The notes: a model not told the origin generated them from the sequence alone. A DNA stretch of 64,000 nt from Elmis aenea (GCA_947652605.1 OX393579.1:26619674-26683673); one strand, 5' to 3'. Shown: positions 1-12,496, numbered from the stretch's first letter. Program-made: numbers and translations.

Positions 1-400
1 AATTCGTCAGTAAATGACATTACGTAATTAATTATAATGAAAATGGTTTAAGCCAATTTTCCGTGGTCTATTTAACCTCTGGATAAGCTAAGGAATAAAA
101 CTACCATTGTGCAATAAAATTTACCATGCAATACAAAAATCTAGGAGTTTAAAAGAAAGCATGATGTAATTTACAAAAGGTTAATACTTATTGGGATTTT
201 GTTATAGTATTTTGTTCCTTGTGCTTATTTATAAATAAAACGTAATTTAAGTGAAATTGAAACTGAGATAATTAACATTTAATGATATTTACAATTCGAT
301 AATTATGAAAATATCTTAAGTCTATTTAAAACCCAAAAACAAAAATATTGGTTCATCGAAATAAAAAAAAAAAAACTAATTTAGCTAGTAAATTGACATA
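1..400. other. AT-rich sequence, nothing recognised
   Basis: No open frame, RNA gene or repeat could be supported here. The stretch ends at the TA that precedes the foldback element starting at 401. Confidence 0.5.
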
Positions 401-1395
401 CATGGTGTTGACCGAGAGTATCGTACTTTATCATGCAAAATTAAATAGTAGCAAAATTGGCTCCCCTGATTGTTTACGACAAAAACATTAAAATAAAAGT
501 TGTTCAGAATTAAAAACTACATTAGATTCTTAACTTGCAATTTTACTTTACTTACAGTTTGGTTAGCATTTTCGCTTCCTTTGGGAAAACAAAAAATATC
601 GCGGAGTTTGGTTTTTTATAGTTTATATGGATTGTCTGCAACTTAACAAAATGCACTTAAACTTGCAGTTTCTTTGGCAGAATCATCCTCCGGATCCAAA
701 TTTAAGATGCCTGAAGTAGTGTAGTGTAGCAAAAATTTAAAAAAAGCAATTTTATGAAACTTGAAAAACATTCGTTTTTAAATTTTTTATGTGTTAAACT
801 TAATAACTTCCTTATTTATAATCGTATCTCAGCGATATCTTTTTTTAAATTATTTTCTTCAATTGGCCGAACTCTGTCAAATGAGGTTAAAGCGCGACCT
901 CGCAAATTTTGAAAAGCGCGTGCAGCGTAAATGTCACATGCGAGAACCTTTTTTATTTTTATTAATAGGTCACCATTATATCCAGACGAAGTTTTAACAA
1001 AATGTTAAAGAAATTTTTGCAACAAACAGAATTCAGATAACGGTTTAAGATATACGCCCTTTTAAATAAATCTCTTTTTGGCGTCCTAACTTGTAGGATT
1101 TTTTTAAAACTGTTATTTTTCGAATATTAAGCCAACAGCACATTTAAAATTTAGATCACAAGAAACTTAACTTCCTGCAAGACTTATGCCCGGTTTCTCC
1201 GACACATTCTTAAGTTCGCCTTAACGTTATAAAGTGTTGCACCAAGCAATTTTAAGAACACATTCGACTTGAGCTGAGCTCACATCTTGAGTCGCTGTTT
1301 ACTAGAACTTGAGCTGGAGTACATAACCTAAAATTATCTTGTATTTGCTTTGTTTGTAGTTAAATGTTTGTTTAAATTGTGGTTTAAGTTTAAAT

Positions 1396-2538
1396 ATGGA
1401 TATTGACTTTATAAATATGATAGATGATGCAGATGATGACTTGTACGACCTTGTAATTCCTCCAATTCCTCGAAGGCGATTTGTTCGCGCAAATCCATTT
1501 ATGGATTTCGAAGACGATCGTTTTTTTATGCGTTTTCGCCTCACAAAAGAGACAGTTATTGTGATCTTAGATCAAATTGAGCCTCAATTGGAGTATATAG
1601 GGTGTTTCATAATTGAATGCTGATCCTTAAGGGTATTATTCCTTGGTTGATTTTAAGAAAAAAAGTTCATATCAATGTAAGTCTGCAACCGCCGTATTTT
1701 TGAGATACAGGGTGTTAAATGTTGAAAAAAATATCGGTTTTTTCGTAATATTTTTGATGCAACTTTAGATATTTTTTTGAATTTTAGTAGGTATTAACTA
1801 GGCATAAAAACACATTTTTTTCAAAAAAAAAATTGTTCTTTTTCTACCATTGGCGTCCGTACTAACATGTCCTTGAATATTTTTAATGAAAAAAATGATA
1901 TGCCACTGTTTTTTTTCAAAATAAATGTTATTTTTATAAAATTTTGCTTTATCTCTTAGTAAAAATGGCCTCTTGACTTTTTTTTGTCCGACGAACGGTT
2001 TTCGAGTAAAAAAATAAAAGGCTATTAGGTACTCTTGAAGAGTAAAAGAGTACAGTTCACTTTCGTTTTAATTTTTAATAATCAAGTAAATACATTCAAG
2101 GACATGTTAGTACGGACGCCATTGGTAGAAACAGAACAATATTTTTTGCTGAAAAAAATATGTTTTTATACCTAGTTAGTAGGTACCTACGTACCTATTA
2201 AAATTCAAAAAACACCCTGTATCTCAAAAGTACGGCGGTTGCGGACCTACATTGATATGAACTTTTTTTCTTAAAATCATCCAAGGAATAACACCCTTAA
2301 GGATCAGCATTCAATTATGAAACACCCTGAATACATAATCTGTAAGTATTTGTTCACACCTACATAAGTATAGCCTTGGTCAAATATATTAGCCAAATAA
2401 CTATATATTTTATTTATAGAAATAACTCAATAAGTTCAATTGCTTCTCACATTACGGTTGTATGCTACAGGAGAGCACTTGATATCTATAGGAGACTTCA
2501 TAGAAGCTGATAAATATTTTTTTCCCTCCATGGTATAA
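1396..2538 (+). pseudogene. HARBI1/PIF-Harbinger transposase, N-terminal part, broken
   Basis: The frame opens at ATG 1396 with an acidic leader (MDIDFINMIDDADDDLYDL), then RFRLTKETVIVILDQIEPQL, which fits the N-terminal region of Harbinger transposases and HARBI1 nucleases. It is cut near 1598 by a 731-bp inserted element. After the insert comes a donor-like GTAAGT (2342-2347), and after a TATTTATAG acceptor (about 2419) a second coding block reads NNSIS, then, after a frameshift near 2440, LLLTLRLYATGEHLISIGDF. That block matches the next conserved stretch of the family. The frame stops at 2536-2538, so the DDE catalytic core is missing. Family assignment is from remembered motifs. The intron is inferred from splice-like signals plus homology on both sides. 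Confidence 0.7.
1599..2329. mobile_element. Foldback MITE inserted in the HARBI1 pseudogene
   Basis: The ends are inverted copies: AGGGTGTTTCATAATTGAAT at the left and CAGGGTGTTTCATAATTGAA on the other strand at the right. The arms stay alike through blocks such as CTGATCCTTAAGGGT and GGACATGTTAGTACGGAC. It belongs to the broad CAGGGTG-ended group. It carries no coding capacity and splits the Harbinger reading frame after EPQLEY. The target duplication is unclear. Confidence 0.75.
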
Positions 2539-2923
2539 TTTATTCTTTTTTTGTCCGCCATTTCAACACAAAATAAAAGAAATAAACATCGAACTGTAAC
2601 TTTATGTGTGACTAGCAGCTGATAGCAACAACAAAATGCCACTTACAGGGAGCCGTTTTAACAGCTGTGATGTGAATGGCCAATGAAAATTTGCTATTCA
2701 AATCTGCCGCTAAAATGTGCCGACTTCTTGCAACGTTGCCAAACCGAGTTTGTTTTCCGAAAGAGAGCGAAAATGCTAATTAAATTGAATGTTTGTGCAG
2801 AATCGTACGTAGTTTTTGATTCACACACAACTTTTGTCGTAAAATAATCAGGGAACCAATATTTGCAACTACTTAATTTTGCATGGTAAAGTTCTATGTA
2901 CGACATTCTCAGTCAACACCCTG

Positions 2924-4579
2924 TATACATATTTAAATTCAAATAAAGGTGAACAAACTTAGAAGACTATATCAGTAATTTTAAATCGGCTAGAATGCAA
3001 ACGAACGTAAGAAATACGTAATATTTTCGTAATTCATAAAGTTAAAAAATATAGAAATAAATGCCGCCGTAAGACAAAAGGCGTTAAGAAAAGAAGAAGA
3101 AGAAATAAATGCAAATGTTCACAATGGACGTAACACATAATACGTAATACGTTTAATGTAGGTACTTAAAACGTACGTAATACGTAATACGCTTAATGTA
3201 CTTAAAACATACGTAATACGTAAAAAGTACGTAAAACGTTGTTTGTAGATTAGCACATAACCTCAATTTAAACGCGGAAGGTTGTTTATCAAATTTAACT
3301 GTCAGAGCCAGGAAAAATAAATAATTTGAAACATTAAAAACATAGATACCCAACTTTGTTTAACAAATATTAAAGTTCTTGCAGTAAATTATTGAAGAAG
3401 ATGCTTATCAGACTTCCATAGTTTTAACATAAAAATTACATTCATTGTGAACACTGGCGAAAATTACGTATTAAAACTTAAAACTAACGTTTACTTTTGA
3501 CTTATCTACTAAGTTCGCTTTACGTTTTAAGTATTTCTTAAGTACTACGTTCATTGTGAACAAGAACTTAGACCCATTAATTGAACTCTTGTATTAACTT
3601 GAGAAGTTTATTTTTTTAATAATTGGCATAATTTTCGATAAGAAAGCTCATTTATTTTTAAATACTACACATTGTTGTTCCACAAAAATTGTTTTAATAT
3701 CATTCTGTATATTATTATTTAATAATCGGTTTAAGCTCACTTTAAAATTAAGCTATTTTTATGCGTTGACTTCCCGTCAATGTTTAAATATGGCCATAAT
3801 TTAAGCAAAAAGGTTATGCGTACGGTCCTATTATCCATTAATCCTCCGCCGCTGCTAAAGGCGGTAGGTAGACGCTATCAGAAATTGTACATATATGAAG
3901 CAAAGCAGAAGCGATTTCATCTGCTGTCTTCAAGATTGAGTAGAAGCGACGGAAATTTAATTGAAGTATATTAAAGTCCCTTGGGGTATAAAGCTAACAT
4001 CTATCTCACTTTTTCAGCGTTAACTGTAATAAGTAATGTTAGTGATTTAACTGGACCGAAATGTAATAGTTTAACTCGGTAATACATCATAAATTTCGAT
4101 TTAAACTTGTTTTTTTATTAAGTGTTCTCAACGCCAATCTCGCACTTTGCGTTTAGTTTTTCACATTTTATATTAAATTAATCGTTTCTTTGCATTCTAG
4201 CATTTTACGTATTAAAATAAGTAAATCACCGTCAATATTTCTTGCGCTAATGTAAACTGCATTACTTTTAAGACTACTAAATCTTATAAGTTAAAATAGG
4301 ATTATGTATTACAAATACTTGCACGAACGACTTGACACACGTTGAACTTATAATTGCATTAATAAGTAGGTTTTCTTGGTAATTATATTTAAATAAACAG
4401 AGAGTACATTATGAAGGTATGATTTTTAAAATATACTGCTATTTTAGCAAAATTATACATGAACTTAGATATTACTGCTTCTCCTAAAATATTTCGGCAC
4501 AAAAGTGTTTGAAAACATTGTACCGCAAAAATCAATGAGGTTGATTAGGCAATAATTGATTAATTTTTGTAGATTATAG
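2924..4579. other. Unassigned AT-rich sequence with an ACGTAAT-rich patch
   Basis: Between about 3120 and 3245 the sequence repeats ACGTAATACG, ACTTAAAAC and TTAATGTA in loose tandem, which looks like a decayed satellite-like patch. An open frame of 64 codons at 3780-3974 (+) is more GC-rich than its surroundings but matches no family I recognise, so it is not called a gene. Confidence 0.4.
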
Positions 4580-4967
4580 CAGGGGTTTGGAGCAGTCCAA
4601 TTTTTTAGTTGCTCCGCTCCGGCATCAAAATGCCTGCTCCAGCTCCGCTCCATGCTCCAAATATTGTTAACATTTTTAATGAAAGTTTTTTGATTGAAAA
4701 AAATTGATTTTAAAAACAAAGTTGGTCAAAAATAACAAAATTTGGCCCTAACAAACAAGTGAAGTTAAATAAATGTTTGAAAAAGCAGATTATTGATCTT
4801 CAAACGTTGAAAAAAAGGAAAAAAAGTAGTTATTTTTTAAATTTTACATAATAAATTGGAGCAGTGGAGCAATCAAAATTATTTGCTCCGGGCTCCACTC
4901 CAGCTCCAGGCAAAACCATTGCTCCACTGCTCCTTGCTCCAGCTCCGAGCTCCGCTCCAAACCCCTG
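4580..4967. mobile_element. Non-autonomous hAT element with GCTCC arrays
   Basis: The inverted ends share CAGGGGTTTGGAGC, and the element is bracketed by a perfect 8-bp duplication GATTATAG (4572-4579 and 4968-4975), which is diagnostic of hAT transposition. The subterminal regions consist largely of repeats of GCTCC, GCTCCA or GCTCCG; the centre is simple AT-rich sequence. At 388 bp it is too short to encode a transposase. The clean duplication suggests a fairly recent insertion. Confidence 0.93.
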
Positions 4968-5104
4968 GATTATAGTGCCTATAATCTTAATTCTAAGTTT
5001 CTTAGACCATTTTTTAAATTTTTGTTATAATAATAGATACTAAATATTGCGTTATAACATATGAAATAGTAAGTAGAATTTTTCAATTAAAAAAATTAAA
5101 CAAC

Positions 5105-5850
5105 TTAATAGGAAAAAGTAACTTTATTTAATCAAAAAAATCTCTTTGATGCATTTTTACCAACGATCTGGAAGCAAACCTTACTTAAAAAATGCTTTGA
5201 ACGGTAGTTTATAAGCACGTCAAAGGCACTTTTCAATTTCTCTTAATTCTGGAAGCTTTTATTTTTCTATAAATTATCCAGATGCCTTAAGAAATGAAAA
5301 TCTGTGAAAAGTAAGTCCGGATAATAGGGAGGATTGCCAAGAAGCTCCTTAATCTTAGTAATGGTCTGTTGTGGGGACGTGCATTGTCATGTAGTAAAAC
5401 CACTTAGGATCTTTCAATTGTGTACCGTTGTTTTTCAGTTAATTTTCATGAACCAATTTAATTTCTGATTTAAAAGTCTAGTTTGATTCTAGACAAATAA
5501 GGCTTTGTTGTCCACGCTTAATTCATGTGATGCCTATTTGTCTAGTTTTTTACGTTGTCGATTATACTCAAGCGCCAAAAATTGGTTGTAATAGAAACAT
5601 TGAATCTTCAAGCAAGCTTACGAACAGTTTTATGCGCATTTTGTGTTACGATTATCTTTAAATCTTCATTTGATGCGTGTAGATGGCCTGCCACGATCTT
5701 CATTAACAAGATCAGCTTCTCCTTAAACTTTTAATGCCACTGAGATACGGTACTTTTAGATGCTGAGCTTTCGCAAAATGTAGAATCATTTTCTGTGGTT
5801 ACCTCATTCATGTAAGCAAATTAGTCAAATATCACGACTTTCCATTTTGT
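5105..5850 (-). pseudogene. Mariner transposase relic 1
   Basis: Read on the minus strand, this contains decayed blocks of a mariner (IS630-Tc1-mariner) transposase in order: ESSASKSTVSQWH and EDRGRPST (N-terminal helix-turn-helix and linker), KLDKxASHEL, then LLHDNARPH (second catalytic Asp) near 5370-5400, and after a frameshift QQTITKIKELLGNPPYYPD and a C-terminal SLVKMHQ segment near 5140. The part normally holding the first catalytic Asp (TGDETW) appears to be deleted between the KLDK and HDNARPH blocks. Many stops and frameshifts make it non-functional. Identity rests on motif order rather than on an intact frame. Confidence 0.75.
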
Positions 5851-6103
5851 ACATTTAAACTTAACAATTAACAATACTTTCTTCATATTACGTATGGCGA
5901 AAGTAAAAATGTACTATGCGACCCACATCCTTATACCCATATTGTTAAATAAAATATGAACCGAAATATTGGCATTCTTTAGAATATTCTAAATATTAAA
6001 GTTTAACCTTAAATATTCTAATGTCCCATTTCCTCTGTAACGACCCCATGTATATCATTTATATTTTTAGTAAATAATTAAGCAACATATTATTCTACTT
6101 AAT

Positions 6104-6300
6104 AGAGGTGTCGTGTTCTGTGTTTTGTGGCTAGCGTGTGAGTCCCTGGATCTGTTGCCTTAACACGGGTTCAAATCTCAGGCGAGAACGGATGGTGACA
6201 TTTTTCGGGTGAGAGCAATCTGCATGCCCTTCTTCCGGCAGAGAAGTAAACTATGAACTAGAAATCTCGTGTGATGTGTGATAATATTTCACGAAAAAAA
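6104..6300 (+). mobile_element. Probable tRNA-derived SINE
   Basis: A polymerase III A-box-like TGGCTAGCGTG (about 6128) is followed roughly 45 bases later by a B-box-like GGTTCAAATCTC (about 6168), the arrangement of a tRNA promoter. The sequence does not continue as a tRNA. It runs into an unrelated body containing GCATGCCCTTCTTCCGGCAG and ends near an A-rich run (6293-6300). This is the layout of a tRNA-headed SINE. No flanking duplication was identified and no second copy is present in the window. Confidence 0.6.
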
Positions 6301-7917
6301 AGTTTCCTGTTTGTATTAAAAATTGAGATTGACAACATTCGTCCGTGCGTAGGATCTCGCCCTCCGCGCTAAGTAACTAGCTGTCACTGTTGAATGACGC
6401 TTTTGACATTAATTTTTAAATAATTTACTATAATAAATGAAAAACAACGTTTTGAAATATAAATTAATAAAATCTTAAGACAGTTTCGAATCAATTTAAG
6501 TCTACTCGATCTCTCTGTGCTAGTTATACGCCAATGTGTTGTTATATTATATTGTTTAAAAACTTCAATACATAGTGTGTTTCGCTAAATCAATAACAAT
6601 AAAATAAAATAAAAATTATCCGACAAATTTATAATTGAGTTGTGATTTCTGAAGAAGAAAAAAAGAATTTGTCGATTGAAAAATGTGGCAGCGAGAGTTT
6701 TTTCATTCGTCCTTGCCTCGAACTTATCCATGCAATATTCTACAATAGGTTCACTGCACATTTCATCATTTTCCAAAGCTTACCGCGTTTTATAAATCAC
6801 AACGACTGTTTGCGTGTGTTTAGCATCCTTTCCCAGGTAACTTTTAAAATTAGGTTTCACACACAAAGTCAAATACACATTTTTTTGAACTTTGCACTCG
6901 AGTTATTTTAAAGATTATGTGTAACATGCGGACAACACTTGGTTATAACGATTTGCCCAATTGTACTTCTTTTATGTAAATTTGTTTGGCGAGGGTGAAA
7001 ATGTGAATGAGAATGAAAGAATAAAGATTTTATTCACAGAAATGAACGTAAAACAAGAAAACATGTTACGTCCTTGTTTAATTTTCATCTCTCGTTTAAT
7101 TATTCGACGCACCCGAATCGTGTGGGACACATCAATTCGAACAGAATACAAAACAAACCCTTGATTTTATGAATTCTGCTTAGCAGTCGGAATGGAACCG
7201 TCGTACTAGATAAGCCTGAATAAGTTTCTGTTTTCAGTGTGCCAAATAAATTTCCAATAAAACTTACAAGCTACAAAGCACGTTGAACCGTGGGCTTCTT
7301 TTACTATTGAAAGTGTATCCAGTATTTCAGTTAACGGAAGTCAATAAATAAAAATGCATAATCCAATGTCAACGTAATTAGACAGCCATGTTTTCAAATT
7401 CGCTTTGGGTTAGTATCATAAATTACGACGCACATAAATTTTTTTATTGGTTAAAAACGTGTTGTTTCGTTTAGTAGCGACTAAATGACCGATTTTAATT
7501 TTGATGAGAGTTTTTCCATCAAGTTTATGCACCGAAATATAAAAATATTGAAAGAGTATTAAACACAACACGGGTTCCTGTGTTTTTCATTGCGGCAGGT
7601 GTTAATTCGTTTTTACTCTTGATTCTGATTAAAGGGGTTGGTTGCCAGGAATTTTTAACCGACAGTATGTGAAATGTTCTCATTATATTTAATATTACTG
7701 ACCTGCGGTCGTTTCATTATGAGGCGATAATTCATTTTTTTTACAGAATATGCGTTTGATAAATTACAGGTTATCGTATTTTGAAGGCATCTCTCAATTT
7801 TATCAAAATTCTGTTTGAGAGATGGAATTTAAAGTGAAGTTTGTGAGATAAAAAATAATTTTAATTGCCTTTGTAGAAAGTTTTTTTAGCCTCGTGCCAA
7901 ATTTAAATTTACCAATA
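6301..7917. other. Unassigned sequence
   Basis: Short open frames occur (6642-6911 and 6961-7164 on the plus strand), but they match nothing recognisable. No inverted repeats or RNA genes were found. Confidence 0.4.
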
Positions 7918-8745
7918 ATACTTATTGACTGACTAACTGGCCACCTATCCGCCATTTTGTTGTACTTTATCATTGTCTGTTGCCGTTTGTGAGTGAGTTT
8001 AAAAGAGCACCATAATGAATATTTCCGCCTGTTCAAAGGTTGTAACACAATTTTTATTAGCCAAAAGAAATGGTGCTGTTGGAATTCATAGACAATAAAG
8101 TTGTTAAATTTAGGACATAATGCCTAATAACAGTCAGATTAGGCAATGGTGTCAAGCTTTAAAAAAAAAGGTAGACCGATATACATGCTACAGAGCAGTA
8201 GTTCCTAACCTTTTTAGCTGCTGACGCCCCTTGAATTTTCAAAGTGTGTTTTTGCACCCCCAGTAAAAACGCAGATCTGTGGCAACTGGCAAGTAATAGG
8301 GTTGCTTACAGTTCTGCTCATCGAGTGGACAGGTAACATAATTCAGTCTCGCACCCCCAGGGGGAGTTTCTCGCACCCCTGGTTATGAACCACTGCTGTA
8401 GAACAACGAGTACCTATAGTGCAAACGAAAATTCGAAAGTACTGTCATTTCACGATTTCAGGACATGCTATTGAATTATGAAAGAAAAGCTGGGCTGTGT
8501 ACCAAAAGTGCACGCAAATAAAAACTCATAAAATCAGCTTAACAATTGTTGCGAAGTTATGAAAATGAAGGGAAGAATTTCTGTGCCACGTTAAAAAACG
8601 TTGATTTTCTACTCAAATGTAACTTACAGTAAAGGATGATGAAATGGAGACTAATTAATTCAAATTACTGGCGGCGAACTTCTACAATACGGATATAAGG
8701 AAGTCGGTGCCAAGATACACAAATTTGTAAAATTAATGGCTACTA
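7918..8745 (+). pseudogene. Mariner transposase relic 2, with a MITE inside
   Basis: Plus-strand fragments of a mariner transposase can be followed: SQIRQWCQA (about 8120-8160, N-terminal domain), EKLGCVPKVHA (about 8490), QLLRSYENEGK (about 8535-8570, just before where TGDETW should lie) and LAANFYNTDIRK (about 8673-8710, C-terminal). The same blocks, including the leading ACTGGCCACC segment, recur in the relic at 45,428-46,080, so both derive from one family. The catalytic core between YENEGK and LAANFY is missing. A 200-bp hAT-like MITE interrupts it at 8196-8395. Confidence 0.65.
8196..8395. mobile_element. hAT-type MITE, CAGTGGTTC ends
   Basis: The left end CAGTAGTTCCTAACC and the reverse complement of the right end, CAGTGGTTCATAACC, form inverted repeats of a type common among hAT elements. 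The interior has CGCACCCC-rich blocks near both ends. The flanking octamers CTACAGAG and CTGTAGAA agree at only five of eight positions, so the duplication is weak and the insertion probably old. Confidence 0.65.
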
Positions 8746-9770
8746 TGTTGACAAATCAGGAACATATTAATATATTATTTGCCCATGTCATACCTTTTAT
8801 AATATTTATTTTATAATAAAATGTAAGTCTCTTTTAACTGAATACGTTTTATAAAACAATGTAGCCTTAAACTTTGCGCTGTAAATAAAAATAATAGGTA
8901 AAGTTTTTAAAAGTGTTGTTATTTTTTATTAAGATGAACAAAAACAAAACACTCCGATTACTAAATAACTCTAATACGCTTAATCATAAATGTAAAATAA
9001 AAAATTTAGTTTTTTGCGCTGTACTGTATAGTTAATATAATAGTGTTCTATACCCACTATTTGACAAAACACTTAACTCAAATCAATATTACCTGACTAT
9101 TTCTACAAAATATACTATTTTTATTCAAAATTATGTATTTATCTGATGTTTTAAATGTCAGTTGAATATGAAATCTTTTAAAGCGAAAAAATATAGTTTC
9201 AGTTATTTTTACGTGTATGTATGTTTTTGGTAAATAGCTTTATACTGTCCTTGTGGGTTAAGTAAGCTAAGATTGTGTTACAAAACAACTTAGGCAAACT
9301 TTCCTGGCAAAAGGTATAACGTTACCAATTATATTTCACATTCAGTATCAGTAACAGTGTCAAATTTAGTCACTGTTATCTCAAAAGTAGTCAAACAGAC
9401 TCTAAGTTACCATCGAGTATAAAGATCTTTATTAACTGCGAACAGTTTTCATAATTAACTATGTTCTACATAGTAAAAATACGCGTACGCTTAGCGGTGG
9501 AAACTTCCAACAACAATACCAAATTACCTCAGTGAACTAAAAGCTTGACAGTACATAACATCTGTGCACGATATATTAACGCCAACCGTCTGAGGAAACA
9601 TCAGACGATACAGAAAGTGTAACGAGAAATTGTTGAGATTCTATTAAATGAAAAGCCGTGTACCGCATTATCGAAATTAACTTTTAATGGTTACGAAACA
9701 GTATACGATCTTTTAATCATTATTATTTTATTTCAGCAGATTAACGTTTAATAGCATATTGCATAACGAG
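8746..9770. other. Unassigned AT-rich sequence
   Basis: No coding, RNA or repeat feature could be supported. Confidence 0.4.
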
Positions 9771-9878
9771 AGTTGTAAGAAACATATTACGCACGATTGG
9801 TAAAGTTACGCACTGAGCCGCGTAATGGCGAGTGCGTATTTTCACGGGTGCGTAATTGCTTTACAACTCGTGTTATGT
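9771..9878. mobile_element. Short palindromic MITE
   Basis: CATAACGAGAGTTGTAA at the left is mirrored by TTACAACTCGTGTTATG at the right. ACGCAC and GCGT motifs lie inside both arms. The roughly 107-bp unit resembles the larger palindrome at 30,054-30,226 in its TATAAC-CG ends. Confidence 0.65.
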
Positions 9879-9967
9879 AGCTTACTTTTTCTACGATCAC
9901 ATAATACATGCGATTTTAATAGCTTTTTGGCTAATATACACCTGTAATTACATTGTCTTGTCAATTT

Positions 9968-10139
9968 TGACGTAAGCCTACTTTGACATTTCTAGACAAA
10001 TGTGCGTTTTGCTTACCGTGCGTTATGACTTACTTAATATGCATGCAGGCAGTGTTTGACGTAAGGCTACTTCGATCTTTCTAGCCAAGTGTGCGTTTTG
10101 CTTACCGTGTGTTAGGACTCACTTACTATGCATGCAGGC
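9968..10139. repeat. 89-bp tandem duplication
   Basis: A unit starting TGACGTAAGCCTAC (9968) is repeated at 10,057 as TGACGTAAGGCTAC. Both units contain GTGCGTTTTGCTTACCGTG and end with ATGCATGCAGGC. The copies differ by scattered substitutions, so the duplication is not recent. Confidence 0.85.
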
Positions 10140-11634
10140 TGTAGGTAGGAGTAATTTGCATTAGTGGTGGTAGAAAAAAAAAACTTTAAACAACATTTAA
10201 AAAGTGTTTTTTCGTTGTAGGTATCTTGAAAACCAATACAATATTTTGTATGAAACTTACATTGTGAATTACATATATAAATTAGTGGTGCGTGTTTCTT
10301 ACCTTGAAAAATTAAAAAGAAACCATTAATGCATTAATCTTAAGATCTTAACAATTATATGCAAAAAAAACGATTTAAAACGAACATTAATAACTAAAAT
10401 TAATAAAAAAAACGCTGGAATAGAAAATTATTATCGATGATTTTTATTCATTATTTTTTATTAGATGTTTAAAATGGCGACAGTATCAAGTTCTCTATTT
10501 ACTTAGAAACGACTTGAGATTATTCCTAATGATTTTCAGTATCAAGAAGGATCTCGCATCAAAACCCGCCGGCTAGATGTAAGATAAATAACATTAATGT
10601 TAAATTTAGATCTCGAGTAAGATATTACTATATTGGTTGTAGTTTACGAAAAAAAATCGATTGTTCGATACTTTAACAAAACACACGCACTTTTTGAATA
10701 ACCGGTGGTACATTGTAAAATAATTTTAGTTTAAAAACTAATAGTTTGGACATTGTTTACACACAGTTATTACATTGTACAGCTTAAAGCGTACCTACCT
10801 ATAATCTATTTGTAGAGGGTATGCTACTTAATTCGAGCCTCCATGGAAAGTCCAGGTTAATAAATAATAGATAAACCATTATATTGGCAAAAAATCTAGC
10901 AATAATTAGATGCTTTGTGAATGGAAGGCTTACTTAATAGATGCAAAAAAATTAAATTTGTTTTCTTTTCTGTTTCCAACATTTTTAAAAAATTAAAATT
11001 CAAACTAGTTTTGGGTATTATGATAATTTGAAACGCGAAATAAGATTATGGTATTCGTATTTTCATGACGCACGAGGATTTTGCACTAAACTTTTGATTT
11101 ACTTATTGATGCCATATCTGATATTTACCTACTTGAATAGATAGTAATTGTTTTTCGCTTTTCCGTGATGGATCACTTGTAAAAAAAATGTTATTAAGTG
11201 TCTTCACACCAACAAAAACTTTTTCAAGAAGTTAGCCATGAGCGGTAAAGTTTCTTATTTTATAAACAAAACCAAATCCACTACTTAGTCAACATCGATA
11301 TAAATTATTTATTTATTTAAATAATATTATGGGAATTGTTATTTACTAAAGAAATATTTTTGTTGGTAAAGACAAACATCTGTTTACATTTATTTTATAT
11401 TATTAATAAGTAACATACCATAGCAAATAAAAAACAAATGCCATCGATGTGTGTAAATTGTTTATATCGCGTCCGTAAGAAAATCAAAAGTTGACTGCTA
11501 TAGCTTCGTAACTAAGTGGCTTATGGAAAACATGACAATATAGCTACAAATTAAGTTATGTGATGTATAACTTTTTGATAATTTAATTGTCTCTTTCTCT
11601 TGTATTAAGGAGATCCATATTATAGGGGAGACTG
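10140..11634. other. Unassigned AT-rich sequence
   Basis: No feature supported. Confidence 0.4.
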
Positions 11635-12077
11635 TTGTACCTTGAGCATAGTGTACCTTGGAACATTTGTGGATTCTAAATAGTGCTGGCACTCAGCGGG
11701 CTAAATCCATCACCATGATGTGAAGAATGACGATAGGTGTCTTTGACAGAAGATATATTTCGCAATTCCGGAATATTGTTCTTTGTAGAACTGAAAACTG
11801 TATTTTAAATTACTTTTTACAGCCATTTCCCCGTGTTCCAAAGTACTAGAGGGTGCGTTTCATGGTACATGACCATGTTGTACCATGGAACACTTTTCAT
11901 AACATCATATTTTATTTTTTTGTTTGTTAATAGAGCTGTAAAACATAGAAATACAAACAGCAAGTTGTAAAAGGATCTTCATTAGTTAATACCATATTTT
12001 TTTCATTTCAAAAAAATTATTAATAAACATTTAAAAAAATTAAATCTCAAAAGTGTTCCATAGTACAACAGTCTCCC
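11635..12077. mobile_element. MITE with GGGAGACTGTTGTAC ends
   Basis: GGGGAGACTGTTGTACC at the left is mirrored by GTACAACAGTCTCCC at the right. Sub-blocks such as GTGTTCCA and TGTACCATGGAACA recur in both orientations inside. Length is about 443 bp with no coding capacity. No clear target duplication identifies the superfamily. Confidence 0.75.
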
Positions 12078-12253
12078 TTACTCGTAGTGACTTGATAACC
12101 TTCACTATACTTTAATATAAATGCATAAATGCATTAAAAAATGTATCTAAGAAATTGAAACTACGGGAGTTATATAAATTTTAACTAATAATCCCTTAGG
12201 TACTATTTTTTGAGTGACTACGCAGTTCATAATTGTTTCCTGACCTAAAATGA

Positions 12254-12496
12254 AACATAACTATCACCTACTCAGATATTTTTGACGAAATATATGTAAA
12301 GAACAAGTTTTTTTCTGTATTCCTAACGGACACAATAATTAAAAAGGGAAAACAAAATACAAGGAAACCTTTAGGATGCAAAATAAAGGAACCAATTGCT
12401 ATAGCAGAACTAACTTTTGAAAATGAAGTGCTAAAGCCCGAGCAAGACTTCCACCATGTAAACATTAAGCAAAGACAATTAAAATGCATTATATGA
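12254..12496 (+). other. Unassigned open frame without a start codon
   Basis: Eighty sense codons run between a stop at 12,251 and the TGA at 12,494-12,496, encoding a lysine-rich peptide with GKQNTRKPLGCKIKEP and ENEVLKPEQDFHHVN. The composition is protein-like, but there is no ATG near the start and I do not recognise the family. It could be a fragment of a transposable-element gene or chance. Confidence 0.25.

Larger units (their letters stand above)
401..2923. mobile_element. TA-flanked foldback element (family F, copy 1)
   Basis: The two ends are inverted copies of each other. The left begins CATGGTGTTGACCGAGAG, and the right, read in reverse complement, begins CAGGGTGTTGACTGAGAA. Similarity continues for about 240 bases per arm (401-640 and 2690-2923), for example TTAGCATTTTCGCT in both. 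A TA lies immediately outside each end (399-400 and 2924-2925), as in Tc1/mariner-type insertions. The long interior holds a HARBI1-like pseudogene and a smaller element, so either the family captured DNA or later insertions enlarged it. A shorter relative is at 25,981-26,602. No transposase of its own is visible. Confidence 0.7.

Noticed and set aside
3780..3974. 64-codon plus-strand open frame with higher GC
   Set aside because: No recognisable domain, no splice context and no neighbour supporting a gene; could be chance.
9968..10139. Possible CRISPR-like repeat
   Set aside because: Only two adjacent units of 89 bp without spacers in a eukaryotic genome; a simple tandem duplication.
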